In this document: in pieces, positions 9,078 through 19,962 of the stretch
Position numbering within the stretch: position 1 is the stretch's first letter
Layout of the letters: each line of letters begins with the position of its first letter
Source of the DNA: Marinobacter profundi
GTDB lineage: Bacteria > Pseudomonadota > Gammaproteobacteria > Pseudomonadales > Oleiphilaceae
Length of the DNA: 64,000 bases
NCBI RefSeq assembly: GCF_002744715.1
Contig: NZ_KZ319373.1
Coordinates: 1 to 64,000 of the forward strand
Reading direction: 5' to 3'
The notes under the pieces: model-generated
Seen by the model: only the letters and a program-made list of their open reading frames with translations
Databases searched by the model: none
What the model was told of the DNA's origin: nothing
Made by a program: the position numbers and the translations under genes

Positions 9078-10508
9078 TCAGAGTGAATTCAGAAAATCGA
9101 GCAGGGCCGTGCGGTCTGGCGCTGGCATCTGCCGGAAACGGTCCGCCGCGGGCCGGGCTTCACCACCGTGCCACAGGATCGCCTCTTCCAGCGTTCGGGC
9201 TCGGCCGTCGTGCAGGAAGCCGGCTTGCGGATTAACGACCTGGGCTAACCCGATGCCCCAGAGTGGCGGCGTGCGCCACTCGTTGCCACTGGCCAGGAAT
9301 TCGTCCCGGCCATCGGCCAGCGCAGGGCCCATGTCGTGGAGCAGCAGGTCGGTGTAGGGCCAGATGGTCTGGTTGCTCAGGTCGGGGCGGTCTGCCACCT
9401 CACCGGTCTGGTGTTTCGGGGTATGGCAGCTGGCACAGCGAATTTCGTTGAACAGCCGGGCGCCCTTCCGGACGGATTCGGAGTCCGGGTCACGACGGGC
9501 GGGCACGGCCAGGCTTCTGGCGTAGAAGGTGACAAAGTGAGCGACTTTGTCGCTGACTTCCGGTTCGCCGCCATGGGTAAAACGCCCACACTGTTGCTCT
9601 GGTGTGCAATCGGTGGCGGGTTTGATGGACGAGGTCAGGCCCATGTCGCCGGCAAAGGCGCCCATACTTTGCTGGTGTACATCCGGCTCAGCGGCTTTCC
9701 AGCCAAAGCGGCCGGGCAGGGTCTGCCGGGTGGCCAGGTCCCAGACCTGATTGAGCTTTCCGGAGATGCCGTCGTTGTCTGTATCGTTCGGGTCTGCCAG
9801 GGCCTTCAGGTCCACAAGGGGAATGGCCTCAAGTAGCCCCATGCCGATCATTTGAGGCGCCACTCGCGGCGAAACCAGCAGATCGTCCGGCAACGGACCA
9901 TAGTTCGGATTCTCGATGCGATACACCGGCTTGCGAAGCTCTATAACCGTACCGTCGGCAAGGGTTTCCTGCACCGGCTGCCAGTCAGTGACCAGGTCCG
10001 CTTCCGGCTTGGCGGCGGGCAGGGCGGCGGTCTGTAACTGGCTGCCGTAGACGGGCGCGGGTTTAAAGCCGTGTTGGCGCAGAACTTCCGCGTCCTGCTC
10101 CGGGTCGGCTGGCACGGCAAGTCTCAGGAACAGGGACACCGGGAATTCGCCAGCGGCCGGGGGGTGACCGCGGCCATCCTTGATGTGACAGCCCTGGCAC
10201 GAGTTGGTGTTGAACAGCGGGCCGAGGCCGTCGCGGGCGTCGGTGCTGGCCGGGGCTTCCACCCAGGGGTTGCGGAAGAAGCTGTTACCGACGCTGAAGT
10301 CCAGCCGCCGGGTCATCGACAGGTTGGCCTGGGGCAGCGAATAGGCGTTGGTGTCCGCCTGCTCAACGGTACCCTCGCCGCCACTCAGCGGGCTGACCTG
10401 CAGCGGAAAACCTGCATGGGTCGGCGCCGCGAGGGCAGGCTGAAGCGGTTCGGCAACAGAGGGCGCGCTGGCGAGGGCCAGGGCGCCGGTGATGATCAGG
10501 GATCGCAT
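9078..10508 (-). CDS. Di-heme peroxidase-like protein (DUF1111)
   Basis: The 476-residue exported protein has two c-type heme sites: CQGCH (Cys104, Cys107, His108) and CASCH (Cys358, Cys361, His362). The surrounding sequences (RDGLGPLFNTNSCQGCH, PDLSNQTIWPYTDLLLHDMGPALADGRDEF) fit the DUF1111 family, sometimes called thiol oxidoreductase. It should act in the periplasm as a redox protein next to the imelysins. The start at MRSLIITGALALASAPSVA gives a good signal peptide and begins 4 bases after the upstream stop. Longer starts would overlap the imelysin gene. Confidence 0.92.
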   Translation of the reverse strand: MRSLIITGALALASAPSVAEPLQPALAAPTHAGFPLQVSPLSGGEGTVEQADTNAYSLPQANLSMTRRLDFSVGNSFFRNPWVEAPASTDARDGLGPLFNTNSCQGCHIKDGRGHPPAAGEFPVSLFLRLAVPADPEQDAEVLRQHGFKPAPVYGSQLQTAALPAAKPEADLVTDWQPVQETLADGTVIELRKPVYRIENPNYGPLPDDLLVSPRVAPQMIGMGLLEAIPLVDLKALADPNDTDNDGISGKLNQVWDLATRQTLPGRFGWKAAEPDVHQQSMGAFAGDMGLTSSIKPATDCTPEQQCGRFTHGGEPEVSDKVAHFVTFYARSLAVPARRDPDSESVRKGARLFNEIRCASCHTPKHQTGEVADRPDLSNQTIWPYTDLLLHDMGPALADGRDEFLASGNEWRTPPLWGIGLAQVVNPQAGFLHDGRARTLEEAILWHGGEARPAADRFRQMPAPDRTALLDFLNSL

Positions 10509-10512
10509 CGGG

Positions 10513-11808
10513 TCAGAACGCGTGGCCGGCATCGTCCGGCGCCAGGGCCGCGATGCCGAGCTCCCGGGCCGCCTGCTCGATGGAGCCGGTCTGCTGCACC
10601 AGTGCGAGGATTGCGTTATTGACGATCTCGGCGCCCTGGGTGTTGCCCGGGGCAATCATGGTGTCAAACGCCATCGGGTGCTGACTGCTCTCGGCATGGG
10701 CTTTCATCAGCCCCAGTGCCTCCATGGAAGCGTCCAGCTGGCTGTTCAGTTGCTCATCCAGTTGCGGATTGGCCTGTTCTACCAGGTCCGACAGGGACGG
10801 GCCGCTGACCAGTCTGCCATCGACGCGACGGTAGGTTCCGGTGTAGACGTTCTGGATGCCCTGGCCGTTGTAGTAGTGGGAGTTGTGGGTGTTGTCACTG
10901 AAGCAGTCATGCTCATCTTCATAGGAGTTGGCTTCCAGGGCGACTTTCATGCGTTCGCCGGCCAGCTCGCCGAGGGACAGTGACCCCATGCCAAACAGCA
11001 TCTTCTGGATGCCTTCGTCGGCACTGGCGGCAGTCAGCCGGGCACGGTAGTTACCGTCATTACCTTCAGCCCACTGGGCGACCATCCATTCGAGGTCGGC
11101 AACCAGCAGGTCGGTCACGGCATCCAGGTACTGGCCGCGACGTTCGCAGTTTCCGTGGGTGCAGTCAGATCCCCGGGCGTAGTCGGTAACCGGTCGCTCA
11201 CCCGCACCGTTGTTGAAACCGTTCAGGTCCTGCCCCCAGAGCAGGAATTCCACCGCGTGATAGCCGGTGGCCACGTTGGCCTCGGAGCCGCCCACTTCGT
11301 TCAGTCTGGCCAGCAGTTCCGGGGTCAGTTGCGCGACGTCGAGGGTTTCGCCACCGACGGTGAGGCGGTGACTGGCAATGATATTGGCGGTGGCGCCGGC
11401 ATTGCCCAGTTCATGCTGGTAGTCGTCCGCCCTGACGTAATCGATCAGGCCTTCGTCCAGTGGCCAGGCATTCAGCTGGCCTTCCCAGTCGTCTACCACC
11501 GTGTTACCGAACCGGAATACCTCGGTTTGCTGGTAGGGTACGCGGGCTGCAAGCCAGGCCTGTCGGGCCGCAGTCAGGTTGGCCGTGGTGGGTTCGGCAA
11601 TCAGCCGGTCGGTTGCAGCGTCCAGTGCCCGCGCGGTTGTCAGGGCATCCTCGTAGCTGGCGTGGGCCAGCGTGGCGTAATGCTCTACAACCGAGGCTTT
11701 GGTGGCGGGCTCTGCCGGGGCGCTGGCCCAAGGTATGTTACTGCAGCCGGCGAAGGCCAGGGCTGAAACAGCCAGGGTTAAAGGCAGTGGGTGAAACCGG
11801 GTGGACAT
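10513..11808 (-). CDS. Imelysin-family lipoprotein (IrpA/IcmP-like)
   Basis: The 431-residue product has a lipobox signal (LAVSALAFAGC) and the full imelysin motif GYHAVE (His184, Glu187) within GYHAVEFLLWGQDLNG. It also has a second conserved block HDCFSDNTHNSHYYN. It matches the M75/IrpA group, first gene of iron-regulated clusters in pseudomonads and cyanobacteria. It should sit in the envelope and bind iron or an iron carrier; proteolysis has been claimed for some members. It leads a four-gene operon with gaps of 4 to 12 bases. A Fur-box-like site lies 47 bases upstream. Confidence 0.93.
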   Translation of the reverse strand: MSTRFHPLPLTLAVSALAFAGCSNIPWASAPAEPATKASVVEHYATLAHASYEDALTTARALDAATDRLIAEPTTANLTAARQAWLAARVPYQQTEVFRFGNTVVDDWEGQLNAWPLDEGLIDYVRADDYQHELGNAGATANIIASHRLTVGGETLDVAQLTPELLARLNEVGGSEANVATGYHAVEFLLWGQDLNGFNNGAGERPVTDYARGSDCTHGNCERRGQYLDAVTDLLVADLEWMVAQWAEGNDGNYRARLTAASADEGIQKMLFGMGSLSLGELAGERMKVALEANSYEDEHDCFSDNTHNSHYYNGQGIQNVYTGTYRRVDGRLVSGPSLSDLVEQANPQLDEQLNSQLDASMEALGLMKAHAESSQHPMAFDTMIAPGNTQGAEIVNNAILALVQQTGSIEQAARELGIAALAPDDAGHAF

Positions 11809-11855
11809 GAAAGCGCTCCATTGCTGGTGGGTGGGTTCAGGCTTTATCTAAAAAT

Positions 11856-11876
11856 AAATGAGAGTAATTAGCGTTT
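11856..11876. promoter_or_regulatory. Putative Fur box of the iron operon
   Basis: The site reads AAATGAGAGTAATT followed by AGCGTTT. It matches about 16 of 20 informative positions of the symmetric form AAATGAGAATnATTCTCATTT. It lies 47-68 bases upstream of the imelysin lipoprotein start, in AT-rich DNA with a TAGATA-like -10 (minus strand). Confidence 0.55.
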
Positions 11877-12007
11877 GTATTATGGGGGTTTGACCGGTCG
11901 CTGGCAATGCCTGTCCGGTACCCCGCGGGCAGTCGCCGGCCCGCCCGCACCGCTTGCCTGCTCCGGCAGAGTGCGGCTTAATGGGCCCCTGAGAGCAGGA
12001 GCCCGAT

Positions 12008-12847
12008 ATGCTGAGTTATTTACACGCCTTCCACGCCGGCAACTTTGCGGATGTGCAGAAGCACGCCGCACTGACCCTGGCACTGGCCATGATGCAGGCC
12101 AAGAAAACCCCGATTGCCTGTTTTGATACCCATGCCGGCAGTGCCCTTTACGACCTGGACAGCGAACGCGCCCGCAAGACGGCGGAAGCGGATTCCGGTA
12201 TCCAGCGGGTGTGGTCGGTGCGGGAGCGGCTGGTTTCGGATGACTGGCAGGCCATGCTGGCCCCGTTGCGGGATCTGAACGGCAACCGGGAGCGGGTACA
12301 GCGTTATCCGGGGTCCCCCGAGTGGTTCCTGCGGGGGCGCAGGCCGCAGGATTCGTTCACCGCCTTCGAACTGCATCCTTCGGAAGGCGATCGCCTTGAT
12401 GACTGGGCAAGATCCGGGGCGGTGCGCGTGCGGCGGGAAGACGGCCTGCAGGGGCTGCTGCGTTGCCTGCCGCCGGCAGAGCCCCGGTTGCTGGTGCTGA
12501 CCGATCCCTCCTACGAGATCAAGTCCGAGTACGCCGATGTCGCCCGGACTGTTCAAAAGGCGTGGCAGAAATGCCGTCATGGCGTCTATCTTATTTGGTA
12601 TCCCCTGTTGACGTCCGGGCTGCATCAGGCCCTGCTGGATGGCATCCTGGGTGGTCCGGTCCGCAAGGTGTGGCGCAACGAGGTTATGCTGGATACGCCG
12701 CCGGAGCGGGGTATGGTCGGGTCCGGCATGCTGGTGGTCAATCCGCCCTGGGGTTTTGACCAGCGGCTTGACGCCATGATGGCGGAGGTGTGCCGGCCAG
12801 GCTGCCTCGACGCCAGCCTGCGCTCAGACTGGCTGGTGGTGGAATAA
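12008..12847 (+). CDS. rlmJ: 23S rRNA (adenine2030-N6)-methyltransferase
   Basis: The 279-residue protein starts MLSYLHAFHAGNFADVQKHAAL, the hallmark of RlmJ (formerly YhiR/ComJ). It methylates A2030 of 23S rRNA with S-adenosylmethionine. FDTHAGSALYDL is the cofactor region. The catalytic motif IV, DPPY in the E. coli enzyme, reads DPSY here (Asp166). AGGAG is placed well before ATG 12008. The following unknown gene starts 33 bases downstream on the same strand. Confidence 0.95.
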   Translation: MLSYLHAFHAGNFADVQKHAALTLALAMMQAKKTPIACFDTHAGSALYDLDSERARKTAEADSGIQRVWSVRERLVSDDWQAMLAPLRDLNGNRERVQRYPGSPEWFLRGRRPQDSFTAFELHPSEGDRLDDWARSGAVRVRREDGLQGLLRCLPPAEPRLLVLTDPSYEIKSEYADVARTVQKAWQKCRHGVYLIWYPLLTSGLHQALLDGILGGPVRKVWRNEVMLDTPPERGMVGSGMLVVNPPWGFDQRLDAMMAEVCRPGCLDASLRSDWLVVE

Positions 12848-12880
12848 CGCCGGGGTTGTCCCCTCGCAAGGAGAAGGTGG

Positions 12881-14206
12881 TTGGCGGCAGAAGAAACAAC
12901 AGAGAACCGCAGCCCCGCGTTGCCGGGGGGCATGATCGGCCTGAGTGACTGGCGGCTGCCCGAGACGTCGGTCAGGCGCTCCATCCGCGATGCCATTCGC
13001 CATGTCTGGAGCCGGTTGTGGGAGAACATGGCGCCCCATGAGCAGGCATTCGAAAACCTGGATGACATGCCGGTACTCAGCGGCAAACGGCTGGCACGGG
13101 TGGCTCCCGAGCCCGATCAGGCGGTGCGGGCAACGGCGCTGGCCGGGGCGATGGAGCAGTGCTGGGGAGACGGCCTGCCGTCGGGGCAGCCGCGCATTCT
13201 GGTGACACCGCCGTTTTCCGGGATTCGCCGGGAGCTGGAACTGGTCGCCTCCGATACTGGCCGGCACCTGCTCGAGCCCCCGACCAACCTGCTGCTCTCG
13301 GAAGAGGAGGCCGGGCGCTGGTGGGACAGTCAGCCGCTGGATCAACCCTGGGTGCTGGCGGAACTGGCGGAGTTCTGGCTGCGTCACCGCGCCGGCCTGG
13401 CACTGGTGCGGGAACTGCTGACCCGCCTGGCCGACGGGCGCGCCGGTGATGGCATTGTGGGATGTTCCAGTTGGTGCTGGGTGTTCTGGGCCCGCTATCT
13501 GCCGGAGATGCATTTCGCGCCGGCGACCCTGGCGCCGGTTGATGGCCCGGCCCTGGAGCTCTGGCTGGCGTCGCTGCCCTCCGGCGGTCGCAAGCCGACC
13601 CTGCGGGCCCGCATGGGCGACAGTGGTCATTGGGTGATGGGAGAACCGGACGACGATGGCGGTAATCACCACCGGGCCAGCCGGTTCCTGCGGGACCTGG
13701 CGGCGCTGTCCAGGGGTATCCCCGGAGTGGCGCTCGCAATCTGGCAACGTTCCCTGCGGGCCCGGGCAGAAGACGCGGTGATGGAAGAGGATCGCAAGGA
13801 ACAGGAGCAGGAACAACAGCAGGAACAGCAACAGGAAACACCGCAGCAGACTCAGGGCGCGCCCGCTGCCGCCAAACCCGCCGGTCACAATAAGGCAAAG
13901 GCTCACCGTTCCTGTGACTGCTGGGTGGTGTCCTTGGACAAACTGAGCCTGCCGGTGGTGCCCTCCGGCAGTTCCCGCAATCTGTTACTGATCCTGCACG
14001 CCATCCTGCTGCACAACGGGTTGGCCCGGGACCGGTTAAACCTCGTCACCGGGATTGATGCCCCGGAACTGGAGCTGGCCCTCCATTCCCTGGCCCGTGC
14101 CGATCTGGTTGAACGCTCCGGGACGCACTGGCAAGTGACGCCGCTGGGTTATCCGGCGGTCCGGCGGGAGCTGCAGTCCCGGGGTTTTCCGGTCGATGAT
14201 TTCTGA
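12881..14206 (+). CDS. Unrecognised 441-residue protein with Q/E-rich linker
   Basis: I do not recognise this family. The N-terminal 300 residues are soluble and rich in Trp and Leu (AGRWWDSQPLDQPWVLAELAEFWLRHRAG; GIVGCSSWCWVFWARYLP). A low-complexity stretch of about 20 Glu/Gln residues (near 305-330) links to a C-terminal part that looks like a winged helix (LLLILHAILLHNGLARDRLNLVTGIDAPELELALHSLARADLVERSGTHWQVTPLG). No signal peptide or membrane segment is seen. The TTG start is supported by AAGGAG with a seven-base spacer. It lies 12 bases before an MscS channel gene, so a shared function is likely but unproven. Confidence 0.8.
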   Translation: MAAEETTENRSPALPGGMIGLSDWRLPETSVRRSIRDAIRHVWSRLWENMAPHEQAFENLDDMPVLSGKRLARVAPEPDQAVRATALAGAMEQCWGDGLPSGQPRILVTPPFSGIRRELELVASDTGRHLLEPPTNLLLSEEEAGRWWDSQPLDQPWVLAELAEFWLRHRAGLALVRELLTRLADGRAGDGIVGCSSWCWVFWARYLPEMHFAPATLAPVDGPALELWLASLPSGGRKPTLRARMGDSGHWVMGEPDDDGGNHHRASRFLRDLAALSRGIPGVALAIWQRSLRARAEDAVMEEDRKEQEQEQQQEQQQETPQQTQGAPAAAKPAGHNKAKAHRSCDCWVVSLDKLSLPVVPSGSSRNLLLILHAILLHNGLARDRLNLVTGIDAPELELALHSLARADLVERSGTHWQVTPLGYPAVRRELQSRGFPVDDF

Positions 14207-14218
14207 CAGGGGTAAGCT

Positions 14219-15019
14219 ATGGGTGACTTTGGACTGAAAAGCGCACTGTCGTCACTGACCTCGGAAGCCTTGCTGGAGGCCCTCGCCCTGGTGGTGGTGG
14301 CGTCCCTGGTGATCATGGCGATGCAGACGTTTGTGCCGAAGGTGGCGCACAAGCTGGGCGGCAAGCCGAAGTTGTATCTGCTGGCCTCGGTACCGCTGGT
14401 GCGGCTGCTCATCATCATCCTGACCATCATCCTGGTGGTGCCGATTCTGATCGAGCCGTCCTTCGAGAACATGGTGGCCATTTTCGGTGCCCTGGGCCTG
14501 GCGCTTGGTTTTGCCTTCAAGGACTACGTCAGCAGCCTGATAGCCGGGATCGTTACCCTCTACGAGATGCCATACCGACCCGGTGACTGGATCGAGATCA
14601 ATGGCAAGTATGGTGAAGTCCGCTCTATCGGCACCCGCGCGGCGGAGATTGTGACACCGGACGACAACGTGGTGATCATTCCCCACAGCACCCTGTGGGC
14701 GGCACTGATCGCCAACGGCAACGACGGCTCCGACAACCTGATGTGCGTGACGGAATTCCACCTGCGTCCGGGCCACGACGTCCGGCGGGTGATGGCGCTC
14801 CTGCGGGATGTGGCGTTCACCAGCCCCCTGGTAAAAACCTGGCAACCGATCCTGGTGCATGTCCGTAACAGCGAGCACGGCATGCGTTACCTCATCAAGG
14901 CTTATCCGCTGGATCCGCGGGATCAGTTCCGCTTTATCTCCGAACTGACCAGCCGCGGCGCCGAGGCGCTTACTGCCGAAGGCCTGCAGTTCACCACCGT
15001 GCCCGTTGCGGTGTCCTGA
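14219..15019 (+). CDS. Small-conductance mechanosensitive channel (MscS family)
   Basis: The 266-residue inner membrane protein has three hydrophobic segments in the first 110 residues. The pore helix and hinge read FGALGLALGFAFKDYVSSLIAGIVTLYEMPYRPGDWIEI, followed by the beta domain (EIVTPDDNVVIIPHSTLW). This is the core MscS architecture, slightly shorter than E. coli MscS (286). It should gate on membrane tension. AGGGG precedes the ATG. It follows the 441-residue unknown gene by 12 bases. Confidence 0.92.
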   Translation: MGDFGLKSALSSLTSEALLEALALVVVASLVIMAMQTFVPKVAHKLGGKPKLYLLASVPLVRLLIIILTIILVVPILIEPSFENMVAIFGALGLALGFAFKDYVSSLIAGIVTLYEMPYRPGDWIEINGKYGEVRSIGTRAAEIVTPDDNVVIIPHSTLWAALIANGNDGSDNLMCVTEFHLRPGHDVRRVMALLRDVAFTSPLVKTWQPILVHVRNSEHGMRYLIKAYPLDPRDQFRFISELTSRGAEALTAEGLQFTTVPVAVS

Positions 15020-15069
15020 CCGGCTGGCCATGGTCAGGGCGGCGGGGTAACTGAAGGGTAACCGAACCC

Positions 15070-15096
15070 ACAAAAAAGCCCCGTAAAAACGGGGCA
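15070..15096 (-). terminator. Terminator of the DUF4168 gene
   Basis: Read on the minus strand, a seven-base-pair stem GCCCCGT/ACGGGGC with a TTTT loop is followed by TTTTTTG. It lies about 40 bases after the DUF4168 stop codon, between it and the convergent MscS gene. Confidence 0.85.
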
Positions 15097-15133
15097 AGTG
15101 ACAGTTGCAGCAGTTTCTGGCCGGTATGCCGGC

Positions 15134-15523
15134 TTACATCAGGGCGTCAACACGGTTGCGAACCTTTGGCTCACTGTTGTACGCGGTGGCAATGGAGTTA
15201 TAGGTCGGGATATCCAGTCCGGCGTCCTTGATGACCGTTACCATCTGATCGTTGGCTTCCATCTGCAGCTCCTGGGCTTTTTCCTGGGAGCCCGCCTTTT
15301 CGATCTTGGCCATGTACTCGTCGCGAATTTCGGTGATGCCCTGCTGGGCTTCGACGAAGTTGCGCAGCTGTTCGTCATTGAAATTGGTGTCCTGGGTGCC
15401 GGCGGCTGAGGGCTCGCTGTAGCCGGAGCCCTGGTCAGCGGGTTTCGGGTTTTGCTGGGCCAGAGCCGGACCGGCAGCAAGCAGGGCCATGGATACGGTC
15501 AGGGAAGTAAGAAGTTTGTTCAT
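15134..15523 (-). CDS. DUF4168 periplasmic protein
   Basis: The 129-residue product has a clear signal peptide (LTSLTVSMALLAAGPALA-QQ). A helical body follows (FNDEQLRNFVEAQQGITEIRDEYMAKIEKAGSQEKAQELQMEANDQMVTVIKDAGLDIPTYNSIATAYN), matching the DUF4168 family of small exported helical proteins. The function is unknown. AGGAG before ATG 15523 fixes the start, and the longer open frame upstream is not used. It has its own terminator and is transcribed alone, away from the histidine kinase gene. Confidence 0.88.
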   Translation of the reverse strand: MNKLLTSLTVSMALLAAGPALAQQNPKPADQGSGYSEPSAAGTQDTNFNDEQLRNFVEAQQGITEIRDEYMAKIEKAGSQEKAQELQMEANDQMVTVIKDAGLDIPTYNSIATAYNSEPKVRNRVDALM

Positions 15524-15706
15524 AACATCTCCTCTTGCTTTGCAATAACGTCGTTCTCTTTCAACGACTGCGAATGTCAGCGATTGCTGTTGGTGGCAGT
15601 GACCAAACAAGTACCGTGCCAGTTTGTTGTTTTGTCATTAAATGTACTGAAAACAGATAGTTAAAAATTTTGTTCAGTTAAGGTTCGGTAATCTGACTTG
15701 AGGCAA

Positions 15707-15724
15707 AATGCCACATGTGGCATT
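15707..15724. promoter_or_regulatory. Palindromic operator candidate before the kinase gene
   Basis: AATGCCACATGTGGCATT is a perfect 18-base palindrome ending 31 bases before the kinase ATG. Its half-site ATGCCAC recurs as an inverted pair at 26587-26616. It could bind the partner regulator or another dimeric factor; this is inferred from symmetry alone. Confidence 0.5.
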
Positions 15725-15754
15725 GGTGTGGGACACTTTGTCGGAGTTGCTGCC

Positions 15755-17331
15755 ATGTCTTCGCCCCCATCCCCCTCTGTCGATACCGGTGACTGTGCCG
15801 CAGCCACCCCCTCTGCCAAAACCGCTACGCAAACTGCTGGCCACCGTCGCTTGCTGGGCAGGCTCGGGCAGTTGCCGACCTTCCGCTCGCTCCGGCTCAC
15901 CCTGCTGCTGAGTATTGTGGTGCCGCTGATCATCGCCAGCGGGGTGGCGATCTATCTGGGGCTGGCGGCCGTGGAGCGTAATCTCAACCAGCGGTTGCAG
16001 GAGGACCTGGAACTGGTGGCCCGGGCGGTCAGCGGCCCCTTGTCCCAGGCAATGTCGGAGGGCGATGACATCGTCATGGGGGAGTCCCTTGAGTCAATCT
16101 TCCGGATTGGTCGTGTCTATGGTGCTTCGGTGTTCGATGCCCGTGGCGAACTGGTGGCGACGCTGGGGGTGGCCGACACCGACGTCACCCGCAGCGAGAG
16201 TGCCGGCAAGGCCATTGCCAGCGGCGAGCTCGGGGGTGCGTTCCGGCAGGTCAACGGGGTGTCGGTGTTTTCCCAGTTCACCCCCCTGGTGGCGGATGAC
16301 GGACGGATCCAGGGACTGTTGCAGATCACCCGCAAGCGCAGTGATTTCCATCGCCTGCTGGCCTCCAGCCGGATCTGGGCGGTGAGTATCTGGTCGATGC
16401 TGTCGGTGCTGGTCATCCTGGTGGTGGTGCTGGGGCACTATGGCACGGTGGGCCGCCACGTGAACCGGCTGCTGGTGATCATGGAGCGGATGACGCCGGG
16501 GCGCTGGCGTGTGCTTGAGCCCGCTTCCGGTCCACGGGAATTACGGCAGATCCATGACGGCCTCCATGACATGGGCGAGCGCATGACCCTCGCCGAGCAG
16601 GAGATCCGCGCCCGGGTGGAGCGTGAGCGTGACCTGGCCCGCCGCCTGGAATACCAGGAAAAAGTGGCGATGATCGGGCGGGTCGCCGGTGGCGTGGCGC
16701 ACGAGCTCGGCGCCCCGCTCAATGTCATTCAGGGACGCTCTGCGATTCTTCGTCGCGGTGGCCTGGCTGAGGGCCAGCAACGCCATCTCGACGACATTGA
16801 CCATCAGGTCAGCCGGATGACCCGGATCATCCAGCAGTTGCTGGACTGCTTCCGCCATGTGCCCGATTCCCGCCGGCCCACCGACCTTGCCGCGGTGCTG
16901 CGCGGCCTGCTGAACCGGCTGGGTGACGATGCGCGCTGCTGCGCCACTGCGATCACCACGCAGGGGCTGGCGGTACGGGCGGAGATTGCGGCAGAGCCCA
17001 CCCGGCTCGAGCTGGCCTGCCTGAATGTGATCCGCAATGCCTGCCAGGCAGCCCGGGGCCGGGTGGAGGTCTGCCTGTGGGAGCACGAGGACTGCTGGGA
17101 GGTGTGTGTGGATGATGACGGAGACGGCATTGCCCCGGACCACCGTAACCAGGTCTTCGAGCCGTTTTTCAGTACCCGGCCGGCGGGCGAGGGCACCGGC
17201 CTGGGGCTGGCAGTAGTGGGCAGTGTGCTCAAGGAACATGGGGGGCGTGCGGCGGTCAGCGACAGCCCCCTGGGAGGCTGCCGGATGAGTCTTTTCTGGC
17301 CCAAAATCGTTAAATCTCAGGAGGATCAGTA

Positions 17332-17332
<1 letters not shown>
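15755..17332 (+). CDS. Membrane sensor histidine kinase
   Basis: The 525-residue protein has two membrane segments ([24 protein letters not shown] near 50-73 and [19 protein letters not shown] near 212-230) flanking a periplasmic sensor, then a HAMP-like region. The phospho-acceptor box is [18 protein letters not shown] (His316). The ATPase has [20 protein letters not shown] and GTGLGLAVV. It should phosphorylate the regulator encoded next, with which it overlaps by one base (TAATG). ATG 15755 with GGAG nine bases upstream is preferred to a TTG at 15698. The signal is unknown. Confidence 0.92.
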
Positions 17333-18754
<1,422 letters not shown>

Positions 18755-18765
<11 letters not shown>

Positions 18766-19660
18766 TCAGAAGCAGGCCATGCTGTATGGTCTTGGTGCCG
18801 TGCTGCTGTGGTCGACGGTGGCGACAGCGTTCAAACTGGCGCTGCGGGAGCTGTCGCCTGTGCAGATGATGGCCATTGCCTGCACGGCATCGGTGGCAGT
18901 CATGGCGCTGGTGCTGGTGGTGCAGGGACGCTGGCGGCAGGTGTTTGCCCTCAGTCGCGGCCAGTATATGCAGTCCATGGCGATGGGGATGATCAACCCC
19001 TGTCTGTATTACTTCCTGTTATTTGGAGCTTTTGATCGCCTGCCGGCCCAGGAGGCCCAGCCCATAAACTACACCTGGGCATTGGTGCTGGCCTACCTGT
19101 CGGTCCCTTTTCTTGGCCAGCGGCTGCATCGGGCAGATATTGTGGCCGGGCTGATCTGTTACAGCGGGGTGGTAGTGATTGCCACCCGAGGCGACGTGCT
19201 GGGCCTGGAATTCTCCGATCCGCTCGGGGTTGGTCTCGCCATCGGAAGTACCCTGATATGGGCGTCCTACTGGATTATTGCAACCCGCGACCGCCGCGAT
19301 CCGGTGGTGGGGCTGCTGCTGAACTTTCTGTTCGGCCTGCCGGTAATCTGGGCCATCTGCGGCCTGACCGATGGCTTCCGTTTTGACGCCGGCAGCGGGT
19401 TTGCCGCCGCGGTGTATGTTGGTGTCTTCGAAATGGGTATAGCGTTTGTGCTCTGGTCCTGGGCGATGAAAAAGGCCGAAAACACTGCGCGGGTGAGCAA
19501 CCTGATCTTCATCTCGCCTTTCCTGTCACTGGTCTTCATCGCGCTGATTCTCGGTGAGACCATTCTCTCGTCCACCTACATCGGCCTGGTGCTGATTGTC
19601 TCGGGGCTCTGGCTGCAGCAGCATGGCAGCCGGCGGGCACTGGCGGAGGCGGCGCAGTGA
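18755..19660 (+). CDS. EamA (DMT) family transporter
   Basis: The 301-residue product has ten hydrophobic helices in two EamA repeats ([43 protein letters not shown]). It belongs to the drug/metabolite transporter superfamily, inner membrane. The substrate is unknown. It begins with GTG inside the end of the regulator gene (11-base overlap), so it is translationally coupled to it, and its stop overlaps the next start (GTGA). Confidence 0.9.
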
Positions 19661-19935
19661 CGGGCTGGCATCTGTACATAATCCGCACGGCGCGGGGCAC
19701 GCTCTACACCGGCATCACCACGGATGTGGACCGGCGCTTCGCCGAGCATCAGGCCGGCGCTCCGAAAGGTGCACGGAGCCTGTGGGGCAAGGGGCCGCTG
19801 GAGCTGGTGTTCAGCGCCCCGGTGGCCGATCGCGCCGAGGCGTCGCGGCTGGAATGGCGGCTCAAACGCTGGTCCCGCGCCCGCAAGGATGCCCTGGTTC
19901 GGGGCGAGCTGGATATCTCGCACTTGCAGGGGTGA
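19657..19935 (+). CDS. GIY-YIG nuclease-fold protein (YhbQ-like)
   Basis: The 92-residue product is a lone GIY-YIG domain: [29 protein letters not shown] gives the two sequence hallmarks and the conserved arginine, and [17 protein letters not shown] is the C-terminal helix. It fits the UPF0213/YhbQ group, some members of which act on DNA. GTG 19657 overlaps the transporter stop by four bases. Its exact role is unknown. Confidence 0.9.
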   Translation: MTGWHLYIIRTARGTLYTGITTDVDRRFAEHQAGAPKGARSLWGKGPLELVFSAPVADRAEASRLEWRLKRWSRARKDALVRGELDISHLQG

Positions 19936-19962
19936 GCACCGGAATGTCGCGGTGACGACAGA

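Noticed and set aside
12824..13906. Long minus-strand frame with a leucine-rich stretch
   Set aside because: It is the antisense of the Q/E-rich linker of the 441-residue gene; the leucines come from reversed CAG/GAA codons and there is no ribosome site.
15698..15754. TTG start for the histidine kinase
   Set aside because: It would place the 18-base palindrome inside the gene and has no good ribosome site; ATG 15755 has GGAG upstream.
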